DNA of 64,000 nt from Sphingosinicella sp. LHD-64. GTDB taxonomy: Bacteria > Pseudomonadota > Alphaproteobacteria > Sphingomonadales > Sphingomonadaceae. The DNA lies in contig NZ_JAVIFV010000005.1 in assembly GCF_031157375.1 (NCBI RefSeq), forward strand, positions 59,255-123,254, given 5' to 3'. Below are positions 54,013 to 64,000 of the stretch, piece by piece (position 1 is the first letter of the stretch; the number at the start of each line of letters is the position of its first letter). The translations under genes were made by a program, and so were the position numbers. The notes beneath the pieces were generated by a model. The model searched no databases. It saw only the letters and a list, made by a program, of their open reading frames with translations, and was not told where the DNA came from.

Positions 54013-54110
54013 CGGACGTCGGTCTCCTTCACAAGCCTCCCTCAGCCCGCCCGGCATGTGCCGGACGGGCCGAAGGTCCTCCCCTTGACCGGGGAGGGAA
54101 GCCCGCCCCC

Positions 54111-54317
54111 TCAGGCGCTCTGCAGATTGACCGCGCTGGTCTTGCCGCGCTGGTCCTGCTGGAGCTCGTAGGACACGCGCTGGTCCTGATTGAGCGTCGC
54201 CATGCCGGCCTTCTCGACCGCGCTGATGTGGACGAAGGCGTCGCTGCCGCCGTCCTCCGGCGCGATGAAGCCGTAGCCTTTCTGGGCATTGAAGAACTTC
54301 ACTTTTCCAATGGGCAT
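54111..54317 (-). CDS. cspA: Cold-shock domain protein
   Basis: A 68-residue single-stranded nucleic-acid-binding OB-fold. RNP1 KGYGFIAP and RNP2 DAFVHIS are intact, and the length is usual. ATG 54317 has AGGA nine bases upstream and is preferred to GTG 54323. An RNA chaperone in cold or stationary conditions. Confidence 0.95.
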   Translation of the reverse strand: MPIGKVKFFNAQKGYGFIAPEDGGSDAFVHISAVEKAGMATLNQDQRVSYELQQDQRGKTSAVNLQSA

Positions 54318-54389
54318 TTTCACTTATCCTTTCTGGGCGGGCGGGCCGGAATTGGCGCGCCCCATTGGGATGGGGTCAAGGGCCGGGGC

Positions 54390-54551
54390 TCACAGCCCCA
54401 GCCAGCGTTCGCGCATCGTCCGCACCCGCGGCCGCGGCACGCGGGGGTGCGCCTTGCGGGAATGCCGGGTCGCGAAGCGCCAGGCGAAGAACGCGCAGGC
54501 GCCGGCCAGCAGCGCGATGAGCGCCCAGGCGATCAGCAATCGGGTCTCCAT
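54390..54551 (-). CDS. Small single-pass membrane protein (53 aa)
   Basis: METRLLIAWALIALLAGACA then FFAWRFATRHSRK and a basic Arg/Pro-rich tail (HPRVPRPRVRTMRERWLGL). One N-terminal transmembrane segment with a basic cytoplasmic end. It starts three bases after the stop of the 62-residue gene, so it is probably co-translated. Role unknown. Confidence 0.65.
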   Translation of the reverse strand: METRLLIAWALIALLAGACAFFAWRFATRHSRKAHPRVPRPRVRTMRERWLGL

Positions 54552-54554
54552 GGC

Positions 54555-54743
54555 TCAGAGCGCCGGCGGCCGCAGGCCGGAGCCGAGGCCGACTCCGTCG
54601 AGCATGGTGCGGCGGCGAAAATCGATCCGGTCGCGGAACAGATCGGCGAGCGCGACATGGGCGGCGCGCGCCTCGTCGCTGCTGGCCTGGGCGGCGCGCA
54701 CGCGCTCCTCGCCCTCGCGATGGATGAGGTGGTTGAGGTCCAC
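54555..54743 (-). CDS. Small helical hypothetical protein (62 aa)
   Basis: Starts at GTG 54743 with GGAG nine bases upstream: MDLNHLIHREGEERVRAAQASSDEARAAHVALADLFRDRI. A charged single-helix protein. Paired with the downstream 53-residue membrane protein. Role unknown. Confidence 0.65.
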   Translation of the reverse strand: MDLNHLIHREGEERVRAAQASSDEARAAHVALADLFRDRIDFRRRTMLDGVGLGSGLRPPAL

Positions 54744-54960
54744 GGATGTCGCTCCTTCGTTGCAAGCGGGAGCGCGGAAGAGCGGCGGGACCGCCGATCG
54801 AAGCGGAGGCAGGCCTCCGCAAGTCTCTCAGTCACCGGCAGGCTCACGGAAGAATGGAGGCCGGCGATGGGGCAAGTGTACACGCTTTCGGCGAAATGAC
54901 CTAATCCGGCGGAAAGGCGCCGGTTTCCCCCGGATTGCGGCGCGGCGGCCGCGCGACTCG

Positions 54961-55494
54961 TCATTCCCGCCCCGCCGCGCAGGCGGTGAGCCAGGCGCGG
55001 TCGTCGTCGCTGAGCGGGAGGCGGCTGGCGGGGACGCGGGGCGTGCCCGCGGTGCGGGACAGGCCGGCGCAGCTGGCCGGCTGGCCCGGGCGGGCGGTGA
55101 ACAGGCGGCCGTTGCAGACAGAGCGGGTGAGATCGTAGCGGCCCCAGCCGGCCTGCACCCGCTCCTCGGGCGGGATGCCCGGGGGCACCTGGCCGGCGCA
55201 CCAGGTGTTGGTCTCCGATCCGGGATCGCCGCAGATCCGGTCGAAACGGACGCGGTTGCCCTCGGCGATGCCGACGAGGCGGTGGGTGTACCAGGCGTTG
55301 GTCGCGAAATCCTGCTGCATGCCGCACACCCGCGCACCACTCTGCACCATCGTCGTCCAGGCGCAGATCGACGACCCCCGATAGTCCTCGCAGCTCTGCC
55401 AGCTGCCGGTGAACGGGGCGGGGGTTGCGCGCTCGGTGCGCGCCGAGGCGGCGGGGATCAGCACGGCGACGAGAAACATGGCGGCAATACGCAT
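54961..55494 (-). CDS. Exported Cys-containing hypothetical protein
   Basis: A 177-residue product with signal MRIAAMFLVAVLIPAASA, then FTGSWQSCEDYRGSSICAWTTMVQSGARVCGMQQDFATNAWY and further Cys near the middle and end (about eight in all), suggesting disulfides in the periplasm. The GSW start and repeated Trp/Tyr recall small lipocalin-like or lysozyme-inhibitor-like folds, but no family was recognised. Confidence 0.7.
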   Translation of the reverse strand: MRIAAMFLVAVLIPAASARTERATPAPFTGSWQSCEDYRGSSICAWTTMVQSGARVCGMQQDFATNAWYTHRLVGIAEGNRVRFDRICGDPGSETNTWCAGQVPPGIPPEERVQAGWGRYDLTRSVCNGRLFTARPGQPASCAGLSRTAGTPRVPASRLPLSDDDRAWLTACAAGRE

Positions 55495-55521
55495 ACGGGC
55501 CCTCCCTTTGCGAGCCGCCGC

Positions 55522-55713
55522 CTACCAGCGGCCGCCGGCCTCCTCGATCGCCTTCAGGAGCGCGCGCTTGGACGGCGTCCTGCGCTTGCCGCTGTTGCGG
55601 GGGGGCTCCGGGTCGCCAGCGGCGGCGCGGCGGCGCACGAGATCGCGACCGAAAGCGGCCATATCGACCGGCTCGCCCGGCCCGTCATTTGCCTTGGATG
55701 TCTTCGATGCCAT
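55522..55713 (-). CDS. Small basic protein, last gene of the LexA-boxed operon
   Basis: MASKTSKANDGPGEPVDMAAFGRDLVRRRAAAGDPEPPRNSGKRRTPSKRALLKAIEEAGGRW, 63 residues, Arg/Lys-rich. The C-terminal KRRTPSKRALLKAIEEAGG segment looks like a short DNA- or RNA-contacting helix. It overlaps the end of the nucleotidyltransferase-like gene by 29 bases, so it is probably co-translated. Confidence 0.65.
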   Translation of the reverse strand: MASKTSKANDGPGEPVDMAAFGRDLVRRRAAAGDPEPPRNSGKRRTPSKRALLKAIEEAGGRW

Positions 55714-56251
55714 GATCGCCGCACGTTTCTTCCCGGATGCGCCGCTCAAGATAGTCGCGATCGAGGTCGGGATAAAGGCGGAGCAGCGCCTGCGCCTGAC
55801 CGCGCATCTCCGGAGCGGTGCCGCTCGCATATTGGCCCATCCGGTCGGCGATCATGTCCTCGACGGAAAGGATGCGAAACAATGCCGTCTCGCCGATCGG
55901 GCGGACGAGCCCGATCCGATCCGGATCGACCGTGCCGCCCATCGGCGTGCTGGCGACGATCTCGACACCGAGCCGCAGCTCTGGATGGACCCAGCCGAGT
56001 GGCGTATGCCCGGGGCCGCCGGGACGGACGAAGCCGTGCCGCCGCAACTCCTCCTCCAGCTCGGGCTGAACAGGCGAGGCAAGGTCGATGTCGCCGGTCA
56101 TCAGCGCGCTCGCCGAATAATATTCCACCGCCGCTCCGCCGACGAGGATGGGCCGGGGCAACCCGCGAGCGTGCATCGCATCGCTGATCCGGGCGAGCAG
56201 GCGCAAGGCAGCGACAAGCTCCGGACGCCATGGCGCGGTATCATCGGTCAT
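55685..56251 (-). CDS. Nucleotidyltransferase-like protein (DUF6036-type)
   Basis: A 188-residue product. RPILVGGAAVEYYSASALMTGDIDLASP gives the GG...D-x-D pattern of minimal nucleotidyltransferases (second Asp in GDIDL), as in DUF6036 and AbiEii-like proteins. The rest (LGVEIVASTPMGG, IGETALFRILSVEDMIADRMGQYASGT) matches the following conserved helical region, where SVEDMIADR is a hallmark. Such proteins are often toxin-antitoxin or defence components. It overlaps the upstream 369-residue gene by 11 bases and the downstream small gene by 29. Confidence 0.8.
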   Translation of the reverse strand: MTDDTAPWRPELVAALRLLARISDAMHARGLPRPILVGGAAVEYYSASALMTGDIDLASPVQPELEEELRRHGFVRPGGPGHTPLGWVHPELRLGVEIVASTPMGGTVDPDRIGLVRPIGETALFRILSVEDMIADRMGQYASGTAPEMRGQAQALLRLYPDLDRDYLERRIREETCGDHGIEDIQGK

Positions 56252-57350
56252 GAGATCTTGTCGGCGCGGGCGACTGCGGGGGCAAGGCCGATTTGAAAGG
56301 AGGCGGGTCCGGCGAATCGTCACTGCAATCACCGCCCTTTCCGGACCCGCCGGGCACTGGCGCTGCGACTTCGCCGAACCAGGCGGCGCGCCGGGCTTCG
56401 GCGCGGGCGCGGGCCCCGGCTTTCTCGGCGGCCAGCCCGGCGTCGAGCGCGGCCTGTTCGTCCGGCGAAAGCATGCGGCGGTAGGTGCGCTCGCCATAGT
56501 CGCCATGTTCGATGCCGTCGAAGCCGGGCGGCGGCGGATAATCGGTCCACCATTCGTCCCCGTCCTCCTCCCACACCTGGTGCGGATCGCGGGTCTCGTC
56601 GTCGCAGGATTCGGGGTCTTCGCTCTCGTGAAGTTCACGAAGTTCACGATCTCGCAGAGCTTCGTCCCCTTCCTCCCCGGCGGCCCCGGCGAGCATGGCG
56701 AGGCCCTCCGCGCGCCGGTCCCCGCCGAGCGCGTCGAGATAGTCGTCCCAGCGGGCGACGAGGGCGAGATGGGGCGCGCCGGCCTCCTCGGCGCGGTCGA
56801 CGCGGGTGTCGAGCCGTTTGAGCACCGACATGGTGAGGCGGTTGTCGTAGCGGTGCCGCTCGGCGACGATGACGCCGTCCTTGTAGATGCGGTCGACGAC
56901 GCCGTTCAGCGCGCGCGAATAGGCCTCGTCGGCGAGCCGCGGCCGGGCCATCGCCTGCCCCGCGTCCCAGCCGGCGGCGAACAGCGGATCGCGGTCGCGC
57001 AGATTGTAGGCCGAACGCGCGCTCATCCCCACCGCCTCGCAGGCCTCGATCACGATGCCGCACTCTGCGAACCGCTCGAGGAAGCGGCGCATCTTCTCCG
57101 GCGTCCAGCCGTCGTGGCGCAGCCGGCGCGTTTCGGACAGCGCGGTGCCGGGATCGCGCGGCACGAGCGGATCGACGATGTCGGGGAGGTGGCCCTCGAT
57201 CCAGCCGATGCGGGCCCTTCGAGACGGGTCTTCGTCTTCGCTCAGCCCCTCCTCAGGATGAGCGGAATGGAAGGGGTCGGGGGCGGCGGCGAAGGGCGCG
57301 GCGGCATCGGTGGATGCGGCGTCGCCCGGCGGGGTGCGATGCGTGTCCAT
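56241..57350 (-). CDS. HTH-like, terminase-small-subunit-like protein with repeat insert
   Basis: A 369-residue product. Residues about 75-180 hold a homeodomain-like HTH followed by helices (WTPEKMRRFLERFAECGIVIEACEAVGMSARSAYNLRDRDPLFAAGWDAGQAMARPRLADEAYSRALNG), like phage terminase small subunits and sphingomonad HTH proteins. The C-terminal half is acidic then Ala/Arg-rich and low-complexity. Residues 29-46 (AHPEEGLSEDEDPSRRARIG region) are encoded by a family-A dispersed repeat read in frame. A LexA-type box lies 43 bases upstream, and the gene heads the overlapping operon with the nucleotidyltransferase-like gene. Confidence 0.75.
   Translation of the reverse strand: MDTHRTPPGDAASTDAAAPFAAAPDPFHSAHPEEGLSEDEDPSRRARIGWIEGHLPDIVDPLVPRDPGTALSETRRLRHDGWTPEKMRRFLERFAECGIVIEACEAVGMSARSAYNLRDRDPLFAAGWDAGQAMARPRLADEAYSRALNGVVDRIYKDGVIVAERHRYDNRLTMSVLKRLDTRVDRAEEAGAPHLALVARWDDYLDALGGDRRAEGLAMLAGAAGEEGDEALRDRELRELHESEDPESCDDETRDPHQVWEEDGDEWWTDYPPPPGFDGIEHGDYGERTYRRMLSPDEQAALDAGLAAEKAGARARAEARRAAWFGEVAAPVPGGSGKGGDCSDDSPDPPPFKSALPPQSPAPTRSHDR
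57212..57266. repeat. Family-A dispersed repeat inside a coding sequence
   Basis: GGGCCCTTCGAGACGGGTCT near the start and CTCCTCAGGATGAGCGGA at the end resemble the repeat at 5667-5783. It is read in frame as about 18 residues of the 369-residue protein. Confidence 0.65.
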
Positions 57351-57392
57351 CCGCAGGATAGATCAAATCAAATCCTACATTGCAAGCTTTTT

Positions 57393-57407
57393 GTTCTTTG
57401 TTTGTTC
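57393..57407 (-). promoter_or_regulatory. LexA-type (SOS) box upstream of the 369-residue gene
   Basis: GTTCTTTGTTTGTTC is a perfect GTTC-N7-GTTC alphaproteobacterial LexA site in an AT-rich stretch, 43 bases before the start at 57350. It suggests DNA-damage induction of the three overlapping genes. Confidence 0.75.
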
Positions 57408-57425
57408 TGGTCTCGACGCGGGAAT

Positions 57426-57542
57426 TCAGGGCGCCGTCACCGTAAGCGCGATGAACAACGCGATGATGAGGCCGATGGCCACGCCCGTGATCGTGCCGGC
57501 CGCGACACCGCGCATCAGCACCTTGTGTTCCGCGTTCGTCAT
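57426..57542 (-). CDS. Small single-pass membrane protein (38 aa)
   Basis: MTNAEHKVLMRGVAAGTITG then VAIGLIIALFIALTVTAP, a short soluble end and one transmembrane helix. GGAGAGAG lies just before ATG 57542. Conserved-looking, role unknown. Confidence 0.6.
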   Translation of the reverse strand: MTNAEHKVLMRGVAAGTITGVAIGLIIALFIALTVTAP

Positions 57543-57658
57543 GTCTCTCTCCAGGCTCCGCCCTATCCTATGACAAACCCGACCCGGATGTAAGCTGTCG
57601 CGGGTCGGCTTTCGTGCATCCGCCACGCATCGACGCGCGAGGGGGAGTTTGGTGCACT

Positions 57659-57707
57659 GTCACCGTAATCCGTCACCGTAATCCACCGTAATCCGTCACC
57701 GTAATCC
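57659..57707. repeat. Short tandem repeat, about 13 bp x 4
   Basis: Three copies of GTCACCGTAATCC and one lacking the first three bases (57659, 57672, 57685 and 57695). It lies at the edge of the AT-richer gene pair. Too short and unspaced for a CRISPR; it may be a slippage array. Confidence 0.8.
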
Positions 57708-57740
57708 CCGGAATTGTAGGTATAGTGTCCCCGGAACCCG

Positions 57741-57965
57741 CTAGTAACCTTCATAAGAAGAGATGGCTCTTCTTCGACCCGCACGAGCAGCCACAAATTC
57801 CTCCTTCGCCTTTAGGAGGCATTCACCAAAGGCACCTCGCTTTAATTCGTTATCGACGAACCATACGCATGACGCCTGCCCATTAACGACCTTTTCCACG
57901 GTCATGTACGGGCCACCAGATTGAAGGATGACCTGATCACCAGGCTTGAATTCATGGTCGCTCAT
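57741..57965 (-). CDS. YodC-like DUF2158 small protein
   Basis: A 74-residue product: EFKPGDQVILQSGGPYMTVEKV, then CVWFVDNELKRGAFGECLL, the DUF2158 SH3-like pattern (GDxVxLKSGGPxMTV...WF). Role unknown, common near mobile DNA. Its ATG overlaps the stop of the upstream gene (ATGA), so the pair is coupled. Confidence 0.85.
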   Translation of the reverse strand: MSDHEFKPGDQVILQSGGPYMTVEKVVNGQASCVWFVDNELKRGAFGECLLKAKEEFVAARAGRRRAISSYEGY

Positions 57966-58807
57966 TCAGTGCTTCCTCTCAGCTCATCAGCGCGCCTGTA
58001 ACCCGCATTGGTAACTTGAAACACTTCGCCGTTGCTGCCCCTGGCGGTTAGGTAGGAAAGAGCAATTAACTCCTCCAGCGCGGCCTCCCATTTCGCGGAC
58101 GACCGAGCATTTCCTGGTTCTCCAAACGTATTTCCGTTCGTTTGGATATGTTGTCCATTCATTGTGGATATCGTCATAACATATCCACTTGAGTCAGAGC
58201 TTGCTTCCAGCAATAGCTCCGTAGCCTCTTCAGACAGCTCTGAAGTTTCAGCGGGTAAAGGGTCATTTCTTTCCGAGTTATCTAAAACTCCACGAATATA
58301 AGGATTTGAGTTCAGTTGAATTTGCAACTGACTTTCAAACATAACTCGGAATTCAGCGGGGTTTGTAAAAGTTGCGACGAGTCCTCGCTCAAAACACCAG
58401 GCTTTAAAATCCTGAACTTTTGCGTACTGCTCAGCATCAATGGACTGCGGGGCAACTGGCGCGTCCGAGAAATATACCATGGCAGGTTTTCCAGCGTCGA
58501 CGTGCCGAGAAATTTCCTCCACCGTGCCGCTTTGAAAATCGCCCGTTGGCGTGCCAAGCTTGGTCCAAAATACTCCTACCAACAAATCGCAATTTTCTAA
58601 AAGACGCTCGTTGATTATACCCTGAGCGCGGCCTGACAGCTCAGGGGCAGCGTGAGTTTCCCAGCCCACTGACATGAGAAGCGTTCTCTTGGAGTAGCCG
58701 TTGATAAAGTTCCAATTGTTGATGATGGAACGAATATCGTCCCGTTGCTCAGATACGTCACCAGGAGATGCAATCATGACGGGAAGTACGGATGCGCGAT
58801 ATGCCAT
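57962..58807 (-). CDS. TIR/DUF4062-like protein in an AT-richer island
   Basis: A 281-residue cytoplasmic protein. Residues about 5-125 follow the DUF4062/TIR-like pattern: VLPVMIASPGDVSEQRDDIRSIINNWN, then CDLLVGVFWTKLGTPTGDFQSGTVEEISRHVDAGKPAMVYFSD. Such domains resemble nucleotide (NAD)-processing TIR/deoxyribosyltransferase folds and often occur in defence or signalling proteins. The C-terminal portion (EALEELIALSYLTARGSNGEVFQVTNAGYRRADEL) looks like a winged helix. GC and codon use are markedly lower than in neighbours, pointing to acquisition. Coupled to the YodC-like gene. Function is inferred from fold only. Confidence 0.7.
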   Translation of the reverse strand: MAYRASVLPVMIASPGDVSEQRDDIRSIINNWNFINGYSKRTLLMSVGWETHAAPELSGRAQGIINERLLENCDLLVGVFWTKLGTPTGDFQSGTVEEISRHVDAGKPAMVYFSDAPVAPQSIDAEQYAKVQDFKAWCFERGLVATFTNPAEFRVMFESQLQIQLNSNPYIRGVLDNSERNDPLPAETSELSEEATELLLEASSDSSGYVMTISTMNGQHIQTNGNTFGEPGNARSSAKWEAALEELIALSYLTARGSNGEVFQVTNAGYRRADELRGSTE

Positions 58808-58855
58808 TCTAGCTCCCCGCTGCTTTAGATAATTACAGAGTGTAGATAGAAAAAA

Positions 58856-61888
<3,033 letters not shown>

Positions 61889-61898
61889 AGAGATATCT

Positions 61899-61913
61899 GT
61901 TCCAGATTTGTTC
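61899..61913 (-). promoter_or_regulatory. LexA (SOS) box of uvrA
   Basis: GTTCCAGATTTGTTC, a perfect GTTC-N7-GTTC site, 10 bases upstream of the uvrA start. It fits the known SOS control of uvrA in alphaproteobacteria. Confidence 0.85.
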
Positions 61914-62219
61914 TTGGTCTATCGAGGGTTGCGCCGGGCGTCAACGCAGGTCTTGCGGAGATGGGTTCGAGGGCGAGCGAAGGCAAGGACGCTGAGCCTG
62001 CCGGGCAACCAATGCGGGCCGTGCGCCTTGGCGGCCGGGAATCCCGCGATCGCACAACGAAACTGTCCGGCCATTGCCGATATGGCTTGCGGTCGGCGCG
62101 AAACCGGCAATAGTCACCGACTCGAAACATATCCAAGCAATTCCAATATCGTTCGCGTGGATTGAACCGGCGGACCGATTGAGGCTGTCGAGTCGATGGG
62201 GCGAGTACAAGGGGGTCAT
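61914..62219. other. Intergenic region between uvrA and the RTX gene
   Basis: About 305 bases between divergent genes. No further gene, tRNA or clear hairpin was seen. It should hold the promoters of both genes, but no convincing rightward -35/-10 pair stood out. Confidence 0.4.
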
Positions 62220-64000
62220 ATGATCGAATATGTCGCTGGCGGGGATTTCGGTGCGGTGAACCAGGACTATGTCTGGTTCGATGCGCTCGGGCGACAGGAG
62301 CAGCCGACGATTACGCGTCTTGCCGACGGCGGGTTCGTGATCAGCTGGATCTCGGATTCCGACCTCTACGTGCAGCGCTTCGACGCACAAGGACAAAAGC
62401 TGGGGGGCGAGCAGCTGATGGCCGGTCCGACCTCGGTCCTGCAGGCCTCCGTCGTCGGCCTCGGGTCCGGTGACTTTGTCGTCGCATGGTCGGAGACGGC
62501 ATTCGAGCCCGGCGTGCAGACCCGAATCCAGGCGCGCACGTTCGACGCGTCCGGCACCCCGAAGGGTGATGCATTCACCCTCGCATCCGGAACCGAGCAG
62601 CAGCCCCATCTGGCGGCGCGCGGCGATGATGAATTCGTCGTCGTCTGGACCGACAATGGAAGTTCGGGCGTCAGCAATATCAAGGCGCGCGTCTTCAGCG
62701 ACGATGGCACAGCGATGACCGGAGAGATCGTCGTCACCTCGAATGGCTCCATTAACAGCTATGACCCGGACGTAGTGGTGCAGGCTGACGGCGATTTCGT
62801 CGTAACATGGACGGGTCCCAATGCGGGCAGCTTCACGGCCGCGAACGGCCAGGTGTTTGACGGAGGTGGCAATCCCAAGAGCGCGGTGTTCTCCAGCCGC
62901 GATTTCCCCGACCTCCCGAGCTTCCACGAGGGATTCTTCACGTCCATTGCAATGCTGGCCTCGGGCGAGTTCGTGATGACGTGGACCGACTCCGCGGGCA
63001 ATTCGACAAGGGTCTTGGCCCAGCGTTACACAGCGGACGGAGCGCCGATCGGCGCCTATTTTCGGGTCAATCCCGCAGATGGGGTGGCGGCGGGTCAGCC
63101 GTCCGCGACAGCGCTCGATGATGGCGGGTTCCTGGTCACCTGGCGCCCGGAGGTTCCAGGCGAAGGCCCCAATTATTTCCAGCAGGGTGATATCTGGGCT
63201 CAGCGGTACGATGCCATCGGCAATTCGATCGGTGCCCCGTTGGTCGTCAACACGACGACGGCGCTCGGCCAGGACCTACCCGCTGTGGCCGCCTTCGGTT
63301 CCGGGGATTTCGCAGTGGTGTGGCGTACCTGGGACGATGTCGGCGAGAGCTACATCGCGATCCGGACGTTCTACTCTGCGACCACCGGCACCTCCAGCGC
63401 GGAGACCATCGTGGGGACTGCGGATGCGGACGCGATCCGCGGTCTCGACGGCGCCGACACGCTTCAAGGTCTCGACGGGCGCGACCTGCTCGATGGCGAT
63501 GCGGGAGACGATATCCTGGAAGGCGGCGATGGCGACGACGTTCTTCACGGCGGCAACGGGCGTGACATTCTTTACGGTGGTTCGGGCGACGACCTATTGA
63601 ACGGCGACGGCAACACGACGGGTCCCAGTGGGGATACGCTGTACGGCGGCGACGGCAACGACACGCTGATCGCGGACGACACGGCGCTTGGGACCAGGCT
63701 CTACGGCGAGGGCGACGACGATCATCTGGTCGTCGGCTCCAATATCGTGACCGCGGACGGCGGGGACGGCGACGACTGGATCGAGGTGACCGGGGGGAAC
63801 GTCACGGTTGTCGGCGGCGCCGGCAACGATCTCATCTTCTACAACGGCACCACGTTCAGCCTTATACCGGGCAGCATCGATGCCGGCGCTGGCGACGACC
63901 GGATCGTCTTCGTAAGGACGGGCAATCGGGCGACGCCGGTCACGCTGGGGACGGGGCAGGACGTGGTCGAGGTCCGCGGCTTCGGCGCGCGCATTTCCGA
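62220..64000 (+). CDS. RTX-type secreted calcium-binding protein (partial, 3' end off the window)
   Basis: Open from ATG 62220 to the edge, at least 593 residues. The first 390 or so residues hold several beta-rich repeats with GGFVISWISDSDLYVQRFDAQG-like units (GDFVVAW, DEFVVVWTD, GDFVVTWTG, GEFVMTWTD, GGFLVTW, GDFAVVWRTW), probably a propeller or beta-sandwich. RTX nonapeptides (GLDGADTL, GGDGDDVLHGGNGRDIL, YGGDGNDTL) follow from about residue 400 and would bind calcium outside the cell. There is no N-terminal signal peptide, as in type I secretion substrates; the C-terminal signal lies beyond the window. Ligand or enzyme role unknown. Confidence 0.85.
   Translation, partial: MIEYVAGGDFGAVNQDYVWFDALGRQEQPTITRLADGGFVISWISDSDLYVQRFDAQGQKLGGEQLMAGPTSVLQASVVGLGSGDFVVAWSETAFEPGVQTRIQARTFDASGTPKGDAFTLASGTEQQPHLAARGDDEFVVVWTDNGSSGVSNIKARVFSDDGTAMTGEIVVTSNGSINSYDPDVVVQADGDFVVTWTGPNAGSFTAANGQVFDGGGNPKSAVFSSRDFPDLPSFHEGFFTSIAMLASGEFVMTWTDSAGNSTRVLAQRYTADGAPIGAYFRVNPADGVAAGQPSATALDDGGFLVTWRPEVPGEGPNYFQQGDIWAQRYDAIGNSIGAPLVVNTTTALGQDLPAVAAFGSGDFAVVWRTWDDVGESYIAIRTFYSATTGTSSAETIVGTADADAIRGLDGADTLQGLDGRDLLDGDAGDDILEGGDGDDVLHGGNGRDILYGGSGDDLLNGDGNTTGPSGDTLYGGDGNDTLIADDTALGTRLYGEGDDDHLVVGSNIVTADGGDGDDWIEVTGGNVTVVGGAGNDLIFYNGTTFSLIPGSIDAGAGDDRIVFVRTGNRATPVTLGTGQDVVEVRGFGARIS

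Noticed and set aside
57659..57707. Possible CRISPR array
   Set aside because: Units are 13 bases, directly adjacent with no spacers, and no cas genes are present.

Overview
The window is a GC-rich (mid-60s %) chromosomal segment of an alphaproteobacterium, almost certainly a sphingomonad (Sphingomonas/Sphingosinicella/Rhizorhabdus type). Pointers are the divergent propionyl-CoA carboxylase/ScfR-type regulator arrangement, GTTC-N7-GTTC LexA boxes, CtrA-like TTAA sites, a secreted GH67/GH43/GH10 glucuronoxylan cluster with a Caulobacter-like XylR operator, a 180-kDa-class NAD-glutamate dehydrogenase, and many short dispersed palindromic repeats. Genes are tightly packed on both strands. No rRNA, complete insertion sequence or CRISPR array was seen.

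Layout. 1-2.1 kb: lysA (3' end off the window) and ubiG. 2.4-3.2 kb: an AT-richer orphan gene with a HEPN-like motif. 3.2-6.6 kb: an M20 peptidase, a 28-residue-repeat protein behind a near-consensus sigma-54 promoter, and a MipA/OmpV protein. 6.7-16.1 kb: a propionate-to-succinyl-CoA operon (pccB, unknown, mce, scpA, bioB, pccA) read leftwards, with its ScfR-type regulator divergent. 16.1-17.8 kb: fragments of a second pccB/scfR pair and of an enoyl-CoA hydratase around an ArsR/SRPBCC pair. 17.7-22.3 kb: AraC, membrane protein, enoyl-CoA hydratase, HxlR/reductase/GST.

22.3-41.4 kb is a glucuronoxylan utilisation region. A Tat-type GH10 xylanase, GH67 alpha-glucuronidase, GH43 and GH3 glycosidases break the polymer down. 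A sugar porter imports sugars. UxaC, UxuB and ManD take glucuronate to 2-keto-3-deoxygluconate, and an IlvD/Edd dehydratase handles a sugar acid. A LacI-family regulator sits inside the region, and three matching 14-bp palindromes lie over the promoters of the three enzyme units. A TetR/SDR pair interrupts the cluster.

41.5-54 kb holds small membrane and zinc-ribbon proteins, a trans-sulfuration PLP enzyme behind a strongly foldable leader RNA, tRNA-Thr(CGT), a PAS-like protein with a CtrA-like site, a cupredoxin, NAD-GDH, a Gln-rich protein behind a perfect FNR-type box, lipoproteins, a VOC protein and a flavoprotein. 54-58.8 kb holds CspA, several small proteins, a three-gene overlapping operon (HTH-like protein, nucleotidyltransferase-like protein, small basic protein) behind a LexA-type box, and an AT-richer TIR/DUF4062-like gene pair. 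The window ends with LexA-boxed uvrA and a partial RTX-type protein.

The most distinctive features are: dispersed palindromic repeats carried in frame inside or at the ends of proteins (UvrA twice, BioB twice, the 369-residue protein, the GH43 start region); the mosaic of truncated genes at 16.1-17.8 kb; the sigma-54 repeat-protein gene; the LexA-boxed nucleotidyltransferase operon; and the unclassified leader RNA.
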